Positions 1 through 7,686 of a stretch of 64,000 nucleotides of DNA are shown here, one piece after another (the first letter of the stretch is position 1; every line of letters begins with the position of its first letter). A program made the translations under genes and the position numbers. The stretch is from positions 1-64,000 of the forward strand of contig JAFEBB010000003.1 of NCBI GenBank assembly GCA_018266075.1, given 5' to 3'. The DNA is from Deltaproteobacteria bacterium (GTDB lineage Bacteria; Myxococcota; Myxococcia; Myxococcales; SZAS-1). The notes under the pieces were generated by a model that did no database searches, had not been told where the DNA came from, and worked only from the letters and a program-made list of their open reading frames with translations.

Positions 1-283
1 CTACGACGCCGAGCACTTCCCCGAGGACCTCGTCTTCCAGGAGACCGGCGACCAGCGCAACTTCCAGGCGCGCTACATCATGCACGAGCCCTTCCGCGGC
101 AACCTCGAGTGCGAGGCTGGGCAGCAATACTTGAAGCAGCTCGCGCAGCGGCACGAGAAGGAAGCGGTCTCGCTGGCGGAGCTCACGGGTTGGAGTCGCG
201 AGGAGATCGTCCAGAAGATGGGACCCGATGCGCCCGGCGCCGCGCCCTCGGATGAGCAGTGGTACAAGAAGCTCTGGAAGTAA
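1..283 (+). CDS. DUF2330 family protein, C-terminal part (5' end outside window)
   Basis: The open frame enters from the left edge (first full codon at 2) and stops with TAA at 281-283. The visible 93 residues match the C-terminus of the next gene almost throughout: the shared block YDAEHFPEDLVFQETGD, then Glu/Lys-rich helices ending in WYKKLWK (WYKQIWK in the neighbour). It is therefore the tail of a tandem paralogue of the DUF2330 protein at 298-1602. Full-length members are secreted proteins of unknown function, common in Myxococcota. Only 14 nt separate this stop from the next start, so the two are probably co-transcribed. The N-terminus and signal peptide cannot be seen. Confidence 0.8.
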   Translation, partial: YDAEHFPEDLVFQETGDQRNFQARYIMHEPFRGNLECEAGQQYLKQLAQRHEKEAVSLAELTGWSREEIVQKMGPDAPGAAPSDEQWYKKLWK

Positions 284-297
284 CCAAACGGTTAACC

Positions 298-1602
298 ATG
301 AACAAGTTCCTCGTCGGGATGGTGCTGGTTGCGCTCGCGGTGCCTCGGCCGGCCCATGCGTTCTGCGGCTTCTATGTGGGGAAGGCGGGCGCGGAGCTCT
401 ACAACCACGCGTCGAAGGTGGTGCTGGTGCGCGACGGCAAGCACACCGTGCTCACCATGAACAACGACTTCGAGGGCAACTTCAAGGATTTCGCACTCGT
501 GGTGCCCGTGCCGACGGTGCTCGTGAAAGAGCAGATCCACATCGGCGACAAGCGATTGGTCGATCGAATTGACAATTATTCGGCGCCGCGGCTCGTCGAG
601 TACTTCGATGAAGATCCGTGTGAAGTCCTCAAGTACAAGATGGAGGGCGAGTTCGACATGTTGCTGGGCGGCGGGGGTCCTGCCGTGCCCAAGCCCGATG
701 CGGCAATTCGTCACGGCGTGAAGGTCGAAGCCGAGTACACGGTCGGCGAGTACGACATCGTCATCCTCTCCGCAAAGGAGAGCGACGGCCTCGAGACCTG
801 GCTCGAGGAGCAGGGCTATCAGATTCCGGCCAAGGCCTCGGCGGCGCTGCGGCCGTACATCAAGCAGAACATGAAGTTCTTCGTCGCGCGGGTGAATCTG
901 AAGGAGCAGAAGACCACCGGCGTGACGTACCTGCGACCCATCCAGATCGCGTACGAGAGCGAGAAGTTCATGCTCCCGATCCGCCTTGGAATGGCAAACG
1001 CGAAGGGGGCGCAGGACATGCTGGTCTACACACTCACCAAGAATGGCCGAGTGGAGAGTGCAAATTACAAGACCGTGAACATGCCCAGCGGCATGGACAT
1101 CCCGCTCTATGTGAAGAACGACTTCTCACGCTTCTATGCCTCGACGTTCGAGCAGGCTCACAAGAAGTCCGACTACCGCGCGGTTCATACGGAATATGTG
1201 TGGAACGCCAACTCGTGCGATCCGTGCGTGGACGAGCCGCTCACGCCTGAGGAGCTTCGCGGTCTTGGTGTGTACTGGCTCGACGACGGCCGGAGCAGCG
1301 CGCCGATCATCACCCGGTTGCACGTGCGCTACGACGCCGAGCACTTCCCCGAGGACCTCGTGTTCCAGGAGACCGGCGACCAGTCGAACTTCCAGGCGCG
1401 CTACGTCCTGCGTCACCCGTTCACGGGGAAGATGGAGTGCACGGAGGGCGAGACGTACAAGAAGTCGCTCCCCGCTCGGCATGCAAAGGAAGCGGAGGCC
1501 CTCGCCAAGCTCACCGGCTGGGATCCGCACGAGATCGCCAAGCACATGGGCGCCGATGCGCCGCCGCCCAGCGACCCCTGGTACAAGCAGATTTGGAAGT
1601 AG
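298..1602 (+). CDS. Secreted DUF2330 domain protein
   Basis: This is a 434-residue protein of unknown function. I chose ATG 298 because it opens a clear signal peptide (MNKFLVGMVLVALAVPRPAHA region; cleavage after AHA). An in-frame GTG at 259 lies inside the preceding gene and would bury the signal. The mature part starts with FCGFYV and contains the DUF2330-type core (NDFEGNFKDFALVVPVP) and a single Cys pair (NSCDPC). The C-terminal 90 residues duplicate those of the upstream gene. It should be exported to the periplasm or cell surface. It abuts the convergent zinc-ribbon gene, whose stop lies at 1603, with no spacer. The family call is good; the function is unknown. Confidence 0.85.
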   Translation: MNKFLVGMVLVALAVPRPAHAFCGFYVGKAGAELYNHASKVVLVRDGKHTVLTMNNDFEGNFKDFALVVPVPTVLVKEQIHIGDKRLVDRIDNYSAPRLVEYFDEDPCEVLKYKMEGEFDMLLGGGGPAVPKPDAAIRHGVKVEAEYTVGEYDIVILSAKESDGLETWLEEQGYQIPAKASAALRPYIKQNMKFFVARVNLKEQKTTGVTYLRPIQIAYESEKFMLPIRLGMANAKGAQDMLVYTLTKNGRVESANYKTVNMPSGMDIPLYVKNDFSRFYASTFEQAHKKSDYRAVHTEYVWNANSCDPCVDEPLTPEELRGLGVYWLDDGRSSAPIITRLHVRYDAEHFPEDLVFQETGDQSNFQARYVLRHPFTGKMECTEGETYKKSLPARHAKEAEALAKLTGWDPHEIAKHMGADAPPPSDPWYKQIWK

Positions 1603-3615
1603 CTACTGTTTAGCCGTCGCGGATCCGAGATCCGGCACGATGCGCACCGCGCGCCCGCCGTGCTCCGCGGGCACATCGAGCATCACCGCCAGGAACGGCC
1701 GCGACTCGCCCGGCGCCAGCGGCTGCGCCTCGGCCTGCTGCTGCGCCTGAAGCGCCTTGAGCTGCGAGCCATCGACGAGGTTGTAGACCTGCTCCGGCGT
1801 GAGCGGCTTGCCGGCCCACGCGTCGGCCTGGGCCACCACCTTCTCGCCCTCGAGCAGCTCGACGTGCGCCTTGGCAGCGGGCACCTGGTCCTTGCCGTGG
1901 TTCGTCAGCTCGCCGCGGACGAAGAAGGCTGTCTTGCCGCCGGAGATCTCGTACAGCCCGCTGGACACGTCCTCCAGCACCAGCTGCGCCGCCGCGGTCT
2001 TGCCGCCGAACACCACCTTCCCCAGCTCGGCCGGCCGCAGCAGCGCGGGATCGAAGTGCCAATCGGCGCGCGCGGTGGCGTAGCCCAGCAGGCTCCCCCA
2101 GCCGACGACGAGCACGAAGAGCGCGTTGAGCACGCCGCCCAGCACCCGCTGACCGAGCGGCTTCTTGGGCACGGCCGGCTTGGTGGACGTGGTGGGCGGC
2201 CGCAGCCGGCGCGCCTGGCCTGGCTTGGGTTGCGACTCGAAGGCCGCGGGCGCGAGCGGCTCGCTGGGAGCGGGCGCAGCAGCCGTCGGCGGTGGCGCGG
2301 GCGGGAGCTCGAACATCGAGCGGTCGGGCTCGCCCGCGGCGGTCACGGGCTCGTCCATACCGATGTCCATGCCCATGCCCATGCTGGCCGAGCTCGTGTT
2401 CCTGGGTGGCTCCGGGGCTGGGCTGCTGGCGAAGAAGTCGTCGGCTGGCGCGGGCGCGGCCGCAGAGACGGGCGCTGCCGGCGCGCCACCGCCGCCGCTC
2501 TCGAAGGAGAAGGTCACGGAGTCTGGCAGCGGCGCGGGACCCGGTGCGGCCGGCTTGTTGGCCACCGACAGATCCAGGTTCGCAAACGGATCCGACGCCG
2601 GGGCAGCCGGCGCAGGCGTGGCGCCGCCAGACAAGTCGAGCCCCGCGAAAGGATCCGACGCCGGCGCGGGCGCAGCAGCTGGAGCCGATGCTGGCGGCTT
2701 CCCTCCGGCCTCGGCGAGGTCCACGTTGGCGAACGGATCCGCGACGGGCTTGGTGGGCGCGGCTGGCCGCCCCGCCGAGAGATCCAGGTTGGCAAACGGA
2801 TCCGCGGTCGGGGGCGGACCGCCCTGGCCCGGCGACGTGAGGTCCAAGCCGCCGAACGGATCCGCGGCCGGCGCCGCCGCAGAAGGCAGAGGCGGCGGAC
2901 CCACCGGCGCGCTGGCGCCCTCGTTCGGCGAGAACGGCACCAGGCTCGCGAAGGGATCCGTGGGCGAGCTTGGCGCGGGCGCCTGCATCAAGGCCGCGGC
3001 CGGAGCCGCCTGGAGCTTGGCGGAGGAGATGAGCGTGTTCGCCGAACCCGCAGCCGCAGCGACGTTGAGCGACGCGAACGGATCGCCTGGCTTACCCGCC
3101 TGGGCGTCGAGCTCCGCGGCGAGGCCCGCGAACGGATCCGAGCCTGCATCGAGCGGCGCGGGCGGCGGCGGGGCCAGCGCGGGCGCAGGCGTGGCGAGCG
3201 GCGGCTCGGCAGGCGGCGGCGGCGCGCCCAGCTTCGAGGCCATGAGCGCGTTCACCGCGAAGCCCGGCTTGGTGACCTCGATGTCGGTGGTCGTCCGGCG
3301 CGAGGCGGCGATGCCCCCGTGGTAGATGCCGGCGCGGGTGGTCTCGCCCTGGGCCTCGGGCGGCGGCCCGAACGCGGCGAACGGATCCGACTTCTGCGTC
3401 GATTCGGTGGGGCCGGGCGCCATCGCCGGCATGGCGGGCAACGTGGCGCCGCTGGGCTTGGCGGGGAGATCCACGGGGAGCGCCGAGCCGTCGGCCGCGC
3501 GCCGAACGCCGAAGACCGCCTGGCACTTGCTGCAGCGGACCTTCACCGCCTTGTCGCCGATCTTCTCGTCCGGGACGCGGAACTTCGTCTGGCAGGCGGC
3601 GCACTGGACGATCAT
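1603..3615 (-). CDS. MJ0042-type zinc-ribbon protein with DPF-motif repeats and one membrane segment
   Basis: This 670-residue protein starts with a zinc ribbon (MIVQCAACQTKF ... CSKCQAVFGV; two CxxC pairs, residues about 4-32). A long Pro/Ala-rich, presumably disordered region follows and carries nine DPF(A/G) motifs, mostly of the form DPFAxLDL. A single membrane helix (GVLNALFVLVVGWGSLLGYA) comes next, then a C-terminal domain resembling DUF3426 (about 150 residues, beta-rich). ATG 3615 is preferred over in-frame starts at 3627 and 3654 because family members begin right at the ribbon; none of the three has a strong Shine-Dalgarno sequence. It is probably anchored in the inner membrane with the ribbon in the cytoplasm. 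Function is unknown; a scaffold or regulator is a guess. Confidence 0.8.
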   Translation of the reverse strand: MIVQCAACQTKFRVPDEKIGDKAVKVRCSKCQAVFGVRRAADGSALPVDLPAKPSGATLPAMPAMAPGPTESTQKSDPFAAFGPPPEAQGETTRAGIYHGGIAASRRTTTDIEVTKPGFAVNALMASKLGAPPPPAEPPLATPAPALAPPPPAPLDAGSDPFAGLAAELDAQAGKPGDPFASLNVAAAAGSANTLISSAKLQAAPAAALMQAPAPSSPTDPFASLVPFSPNEGASAPVGPPPLPSAAAPAADPFGGLDLTSPGQGGPPPTADPFANLDLSAGRPAAPTKPVADPFANVDLAEAGGKPPASAPAAAPAPASDPFAGLDLSGGATPAPAAPASDPFANLDLSVANKPAAPGPAPLPDSVTFSFESGGGGAPAAPVSAAAPAPADDFFASSPAPEPPRNTSSASMGMGMDIGMDEPVTAAGEPDRSMFELPPAPPPTAAAPAPSEPLAPAAFESQPKPGQARRLRPPTTSTKPAVPKKPLGQRVLGGVLNALFVLVVGWGSLLGYATARADWHFDPALLRPAELGKVVFGGKTAAAQLVLEDVSSGLYEISGGKTAFFVRGELTNHGKDQVPAAKAHVELLEGEKVVAQADAWAGKPLTPEQVYNLVDGSQLKALQAQQQAEAQPLAPGESRPFLAVMLDVPAEHGGRAVRIVPDLGSATAKQ

Positions 3616-3688
3616 CGGTGACGGCATTATCCGGGCGCCCGGAACTCGCAGCAAGCGAGGTCGCCTGCCTGCGTCGATCAGCGCCGAC

Positions 3689-3717
3689 TTGACTTGGTGC
3701 GTCGAAGGTCCGAATCT
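3689..3717 (+). promoter_or_regulatory. Possible sigma70-type promoter for the PHA-regulator gene
   Basis: TTGACT at 3689-3694 and GAATCT at 3712-3717 are 17 bp apart, about 50 bp before the start at 3767. The -35 is good and the -10 is weak. No experimental support. Confidence 0.3.
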
Positions 3718-3766
3718 GCGTGGCCTTTACCCCTCTCGTGGCGATCTAGAGCCGAGGTCCGCACCC

Positions 3767-4390
3767 ATGAGCGACGCGCCCAACGTCCCGGCCAGCACCG
3801 GCACCGCCGCCGAGCCCAAGGTCATCAAGCGCTATACGAACCGCAAGCTCTACGACACCGTGGAGAGCCGGTACGTGACGCTCGAAGAGATCGCGGACAT
3901 GGTGAAGAGCGGCGCGGAAGTGAAGATCGTCGACAACCGCACCAAGGAAGACCTCACCTCGGTCACCCTGGCGCAGATCATCTTCGAGGAGGAGAAGAAG
4001 ACCTCCAAGATGCCGCTGGGCATGCTCCGCGACATCATCCGCACCGGCGGCGACTCGGTGCAGGCCTTCCTGGCCGCGCAGGTCGCCCCGCGCGTGGAGA
4101 AGCTCCAGGCCGAGGCTGAGCACCTGCGCGAGCGCTTCTTCAAGAAGGAAGATGGCACCATCGCTGAGGTCCCGCCCGAGCCGGAGAAGGCCGACGCCAA
4201 GAGCAGGCTTTCTCCGAAGGAGCTGATGCAGCTCTCGACGAAGACCGTCGAGGACTGGCAGCGCAAGCTCGACGACCGCATCAAGGCTGTGGTGGAGAGC
4301 ATGACCTCGCTCCCCGCACTGGCGAAGGATCTCCACGAGCTCGAGAAGAAGATCACCGAGCTCGAGAAGAAGATCGAAGAGCTGAAGTAA
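3767..4390 (+). CDS. Polyhydroxyalkanoate-synthesis-regulator-type DNA-binding protein
   Basis: This 207-residue cytoplasmic regulator carries the PHB/PHA accumulation regulator DNA-binding domain at residues about 17-80 (signature KRYTNRKLYDTVESRYVTLEE, then VDNRTKEDLTSVTLAQIIFEEE). The rest is mostly helical and ends in a heptad coiled coil (HELEKKITELEKKIEELK), which suggests an oligomer. In PHA producers this domain (PhaR/PhaF type) controls granule-protein genes. No PHA genes are visible here, so the target is unknown. ATG 3767 is the only start that leaves a normal N-terminus. The stop (4388-4390) directly touches the stop of convergent moaC. Confidence 0.8.
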   Translation: MSDAPNVPASTGTAAEPKVIKRYTNRKLYDTVESRYVTLEEIADMVKSGAEVKIVDNRTKEDLTSVTLAQIIFEEEKKTSKMPLGMLRDIIRTGGDSVQAFLAAQVAPRVEKLQAEAEHLRERFFKKEDGTIAEVPPEPEKADAKSRLSPKELMQLSTKTVEDWQRKLDDRIKAVVESMTSLPALAKDLHELEKKITELEKKIEELK

Positions 4391-4840
4391 TCAGGCCTGC
4401 TCGAACGTCCCGCTCTTGCCGCCGGACTTGTGCGTGAGCCGCACGTCCGTGAGGTGCATGCCGCGGTCGCCGCTCTTGAGCATGTCGTAGAGCGTGAGCG
4501 CCGCCGCACAAACCGCGGTCAGCGCCTCCATCTCCACGCCGGTGCGCTCGACCGTGCGAACCGTCGCCGCGATCTCCACGCCGTCCGTGCCCAGCTCGAG
4601 CTGCACCTCGGCGCCGCTGATGCCGATGGGGTGGCAGAGCGGAATCAGATCCGGTGTGCGCTTCACGGCCATCACGCCGGCGAGCTTGGCGGCCTCCAGC
4701 GCGTCGCCCTTCTCGAGCTTGCGCTCGCGCAGACGCACCAGGCTCTCGGTGGACATGCGCAGCATGCCGCGCGCGATCGCCACGCGCTCGGTCTTCTCTT
4801 TGCTACCTACGTCCACCATCTTCACGGTCGCTCCATTCAC
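4391..4840 (-). CDS. moaC: Cyclic pyranopterin monophosphate synthase MoaC
   Basis: MoaC converts the MoaA product (3',8-cyclo-GTP) to cyclic pyranopterin monophosphate in molybdenum-cofactor synthesis. Diagnostic segments are MVDVGSKEKTERVAIARG at the start, LIPLCHPI in the middle (metal- and phosphate-binding site), and VRTVERTGVEMEALTAVC plus TLYDMLKSGDRGM towards the end. GTG 4840 gives 149 residues with about seven residues before MVDV, as is usual, and a GAGGAG about 12 nt upstream. GTG 4900 would add 20 residues without a ribosome-binding site. It lies just downstream of trxB on the same strand and may be co-transcribed. No other moa genes are in the window. Confidence 0.88.
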   Translation of the reverse strand: MNGATVKMVDVGSKEKTERVAIARGMLRMSTESLVRLRERKLEKGDALEAAKLAGVMAVKRTPDLIPLCHPIGISGAEVQLELGTDGVEIAATVRTVERTGVEMEALTAVCAAALTLYDMLKSGDRGMHLTDVRLTHKSGGKSGTFEQA

Positions 4841-4916
4841 GCCGAGCCATCGCTCCTCGCCGAGCCAGCGGGGCCGCGGTCCGCGGCCTCGCTGCACCAC
4901 CGGCGGCGATGGCTCG

Positions 4917-5879
4917 TCACCACTCGGTCTCGGTGAGGTGCACGCCGTGGCTGAGCCAGCGCTCGGCCTCGATGGCGGCCATGCAGCCCGTGCCCGCGGC
5001 GGTGACCGCCTGGCGGTAGGTCGAGTCCATCACGTCGCCGGCCGCGAACACGCCGCGCACGCTGGTCCGGGTGGTGCCCGGGCGAACCTTCACGTAGCCC
5101 GCGGCGTCGACGGCGAGCTGGCCCTCGAGGAACTCGGTGTTCGGCTCGTGCCCGATGGCCACGAACACGCCCGTGCAGTGGAACGGCGACTCGGTGCCGG
5201 TCATTAGATTCTTCACCTTGATGCCCGAGACCTTGCCGTCGGTGGCCAGCACCTCGGTGACCACGGTGTTCCAGAGCCACTCGATCTTGGGGTTGGCGCG
5301 GGCGCGCTCCTCCATGATCTTCGACGCGCGCAGCTTGTCGCGGCGGTGGATCACGGTGACCTTGCTCGCGTGCTTGGTGAGGTAGTTGGCCTCTTCCATC
5401 GCGGTGTCGCCGCCGCCGATGACGACCACGTGGTGGTTCTTGAAGAAGAAGCCGTCGCACGTGGCGCAGCCGGAGACGCCGCGACCCATGAGCTCCTGCT
5501 CGCCGGGGACATCGAGCCACTTGGCGGAGGCGCCGCTGCTCACGATGAGGGCGTTGGCCAGGTAGGTCTTGTCGCCGGCGACCACGCGGAACGGCCGCGA
5601 CTTGAGGTCCACCTTGCTCACGTGCTCGGGGATGATGCGCGTCTCGAAGCGCTCGGCCTGGGCCTTGAACTGCTCCATCAGCTCGGGGCCGAGGATGCCC
5701 TTGGGGAAGCCGGGGTAGTTCTCGACCTCGGTGGTGATGGTGAGCTGGCCGCCGGGCTGGTTGCCCTCGAAGAGCATGGGCTTCAAGTTCGCGCGGGCGG
5801 CGTACACGGCGGCCGTCCAGCCGGCGGGGCCGGAGCCGATGATGATGAGGTTCTCCACGCCGTCTTTCTGCTCGCTCAC
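4917..5879 (-). CDS. trxB: Thioredoxin reductase TrxB
   Basis: This is a 320-residue NADPH-dependent flavoenzyme that reduces thioredoxin in the cytoplasm. It shows the FAD-binding GSGPAG (residues 15-20), the redox-active CATC (138-141), an NADP-binding GGGDTA (about 155-160) and the C-terminal FAD motif FAAGDVMD. GTG 5879 is chosen because GGAGG lies 4 nt upstream; a start at 5921 would add 14 residues of non-family sequence. Length and motif order match low-molecular-weight bacterial TrxB. The gene is divergent from the cNMP-binding gene and leads into moaC. Two thioredoxin-like proteins occur in the window (39367-39894 and 63705 on), but neither is adjacent. Confidence 0.95.
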   Translation of the reverse strand: MSEQKDGVENLIIIGSGPAGWTAAVYAARANLKPMLFEGNQPGGQLTITTEVENYPGFPKGILGPELMEQFKAQAERFETRIIPEHVSKVDLKSRPFRVVAGDKTYLANALIVSSGASAKWLDVPGEQELMGRGVSGCATCDGFFFKNHHVVVIGGGDTAMEEANYLTKHASKVTVIHRRDKLRASKIMEERARANPKIEWLWNTVVTEVLATDGKVSGIKVKNLMTGTESPFHCTGVFVAIGHEPNTEFLEGQLAVDAAGYVKVRPGTTRTSVRGVFAAGDVMDSTYRQAVTAAGTGCMAAIEAERWLSHGVHLTETEW

Positions 5880-5991
5880 GGTGCCTCCGGGGCTTGCGAT
5901 TTTGGGCGCGGACCGTACCACGCCGGGGTCACATTGATAACGCCGCGCCTGTTACTTGGCCGCTTGGTGCCGGAGTGCTCTAGTTCAAGCC

Positions 5992-6453
5992 ATGGATATT
6001 GCGCTGCTGAAGAAGGTGAAGCTCTTCGAAGGCCTCAACAGCGCCCAGCTGGCGAAGCTGGCGGCGCTCGGCGAAGAGCGCAAGGTCCAGGCGGGCGAAC
6101 ACCTCTTCAAGGAGGGCGACGTCGGCGCGGAGATGTTCATCATCGAGACCGGGCGGGTGCGCATCAGCAAGAACGTGCCCGGGATTGGCGAGGAGGCGCT
6201 GGCGATTCTGGAGCCGGGTCAGTACTTCGGCGAGATGGCGCTGATCGACGATGCGCAGCGCTCGGCCGACGCCATCGTGCACGCGCCGGTGACGCTGCAC
6301 GTGATCTCGAAGGAAGCGCTCGACGAGCTGATGTTCGTGGACAAGGAGATCGCCTACATCCTGCTCTGGACCTTCGTGCGGACGCTGAGCGAGCGCCTCC
6401 GCGAGACGGACGACAAGATCAAGGCGTTCTTCGCGCTGAGCTCGTTCAAATAG
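5992..6453 (+). CDS. Single-domain cyclic-nucleotide-binding protein
   Basis: This 153-residue protein consists of one CRP-like cNMP-binding beta-roll. The phosphate-binding cassette region is recognisable (GQYFGEMALIDDAQRSADAIV; FGEMALI followed by R-S-A). There is no DNA-binding HTH, only a C-terminal helix (LRETDDKIKAFFALSSFK), so it is not a transcription factor of the CRP type. Such stand-alone modules may act as regulatory subunits or protein-interaction modules; the partner is unknown. ATG 5992 is preferred over 5956 because the extra residues (MAAWCRSALVQA) are not family-like. A class III cyclase is encoded at 57693-59225, but no link is shown. Confidence 0.8.
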   Translation: MDIALLKKVKLFEGLNSAQLAKLAALGEERKVQAGEHLFKEGDVGAEMFIIETGRVRISKNVPGIGEEALAILEPGQYFGEMALIDDAQRSADAIVHAPVTLHVISKEALDELMFVDKEIAYILLWTFVRTLSERLRETDDKIKAFFALSSFK

Positions 6454-6475
6454 CCGCGCGGTCCGGCGGGCCGAA

Positions 6476-6502
6476 CACCGCACACCGATCACCGTCACCG
6501 TT
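6476..6502. repeat. Short CACCG-headed repeat, four units
   Basis: Four near-tandem copies of CACCGNN with unit lengths 7, 7, 6 and 7 nt lie just downstream of the cNMP-binding gene. This is a weaker relative of the heptanucleotide arrays at 26591, 28667, 47012, 57508 and 61744. Confidence 0.4.
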
Positions 6503-6576
6503 CCCCAAGCAAGAGCGCGTGTGAGTGAAGCGGGGAAACCCGCGAATCCCTCTTGCGAACCCCGGGTGTCCGCGCC

Positions 6577-6596
6577 GCGATCGCATCAGCGATCGC
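6577..6596. repeat. Two GCGATCGC octamers forming an 8-bp stem-loop
   Basis: GCGATCGC occurs at 6577-6584 and 6589-6596, separated by ATCA. Each copy is its own reverse complement, so the pair can form an 8-bp stem with a 4-nt loop. It sits in the 247-nt gap upstream of radC, which also has a GCGGG-GAAA-CCCGC hairpin at 6530-6543. No T-run follows, so it is not a classical terminator. Confidence 0.55.
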
Positions 6597-6700
6597 CCCG
6601 ACGACACCCCAAAGCGCATCCCACGTCCCGCCGCGCACTTACGCGCTGGCCCGCCGCTTGCTCTCGCCCCGCCGCGTTCAAACGGGGAAGGGGGGCGGGA

Positions 6701-7429
6701 ATGGTGGAGGGCTTCAATCCGATCTTTGGTGGGCCGCGCGTGGCGCCGGTGGTCGCGCTGCGGCAGCAGAAGGGCAAGCCGCGCGACCGGCTCTACGACG
6801 TGGGCGCTTCAGGCCTCGGCGACGGCGAGCTGCTCGGGCTGGTGCTCGGTACCGGCGCCGGCGGACAGAGCGCACAGCAGACGGCCGAAGAGCTCTTGCA
6901 GCGCTTCGATGGCCTGGGAGGTCTGGGCCGCGCGCACGTGACGGATCTGCGCGACGAGCACGGAGTCGGCGTGGCCAAGGCGGCGGTGCTCGCGGCGGCG
7001 TTCGAGCTGGGCCGGCGATCCATGGGGCCACACGCCGAGCGGCCGCGGCTCCGACAAGCGATCGAGGTCGACGCGCACTACCGGCCGAAGCTCGCGCACC
7101 TGCACAACGAGGTCTTCCACGTCGCGTGCCTGGACGTGCGCAACCGGCTGCTCCGCGACGCGCGCGTGGCCCAGGGTGGATTTGCCGCGTGCGCCATCTT
7201 GCCGCGCGAAGTGTTCGCGCCGGCGATGCGCGAGGGCGCGGTGGGGGTGATCCTCGTCCACAACCATCCGAGCGGCGAGACCGAGCCTTCGGCCGACGAT
7301 CTCGCGCTCACCGCGCGGCTGGTGCGCGCCGGCGAGGTGCTCGGGATTCGGGTGGTGGACCACGTGATCATCGGCGCGGGCGGCTACACCAGCCTCGCCA
7401 CCACCGGACAGCTCGCGTGCGCGCGTTGA
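6701..7429 (+). CDS. radC: RadC/JAB-domain (JAMM) protein
   Basis: This 242-residue RadC family protein has an N-terminal helix-hairpin-helix-like part (about 1-100) and a C-terminal JAB/MPN domain. The JAMM metal-site residues are intact: E in NEVFHVACLDVRN, then HNHPSGETEPSADD (H-x-H and D). RadC is widespread; the old DNA-repair assignment is doubtful and its true role is unsettled. ATG 6701 follows a purine-rich GGAAGGGGGGCGGGA; the longer open frame upstream is not family-like. The stop overlaps the ATG of the DUF3006 gene as TGATG (7427-7431), and recQ follows, so the three are probably one transcript. Confidence 0.88.
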   Translation: MVEGFNPIFGGPRVAPVVALRQQKGKPRDRLYDVGASGLGDGELLGLVLGTGAGGQSAQQTAEELLQRFDGLGGLGRAHVTDLRDEHGVGVAKAAVLAAAFELGRRSMGPHAERPRLRQAIEVDAHYRPKLAHLHNEVFHVACLDVRNRLLRDARVAQGGFAACAILPREVFAPAMREGAVGVILVHNHPSGETEPSADDLALTARLVRAGEVLGIRVVDHVIIGAGGYTSLATTGQLACAR

Positions 7430-7677
7430 TGGCGGCGTTGGTGCTCGGTGGCTGCGCCGGCGAGCCGCTCTTCGTGGACCAGGTCGAGGACGGCCGCGCG
7501 GTGCTCATCGACGCGCACGGGAAGGTGCAGCACGTGCCGGCGGACGTGCTCGGCGGCGATGCAGGCGAGGGGATGTGGCTCGGAGCTCCGCCGGATCTGG
7601 ATCAACCCGCGCAAATCGCGGCGCTGCGCGCGTCGCTCTCGGCCAGCGACGACGGCGGCGATCTGGTCTTGCCTTGA
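7417..7677 (+). CDS. Small DUF3006-like putative lipoprotein
   Basis: The 86-residue product has a short hydrophobic N-terminus ending in a lipobox-like LGGC, then a compact domain (VDQVEDGRAVLIDAHGKVQHVPADVLGG) that matches the DUF3006 pattern of D-x-hE-G-x-A-V-h followed by V-P-x-x-h-L. GTG 7417 is chosen because it supplies an Arg before the hydrophobic stretch, as a lipoprotein signal needs. ATG 7429, which overlaps the radC stop, is the alternative and would leave no charged residue. The function of the family is unknown. Its position between radC and recQ is the oddity: a predicted envelope protein inside a DNA-metabolism transcript. Confidence 0.65.
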   Translation: MRALMAALVLGGCAGEPLFVDQVEDGRAVLIDAHGKVQHVPADVLGGDAGEGMWLGAPPDLDQPAQIAALRASLSASDDGGDLVLP

Positions 7678-7686
7678 GGAGGGAAT

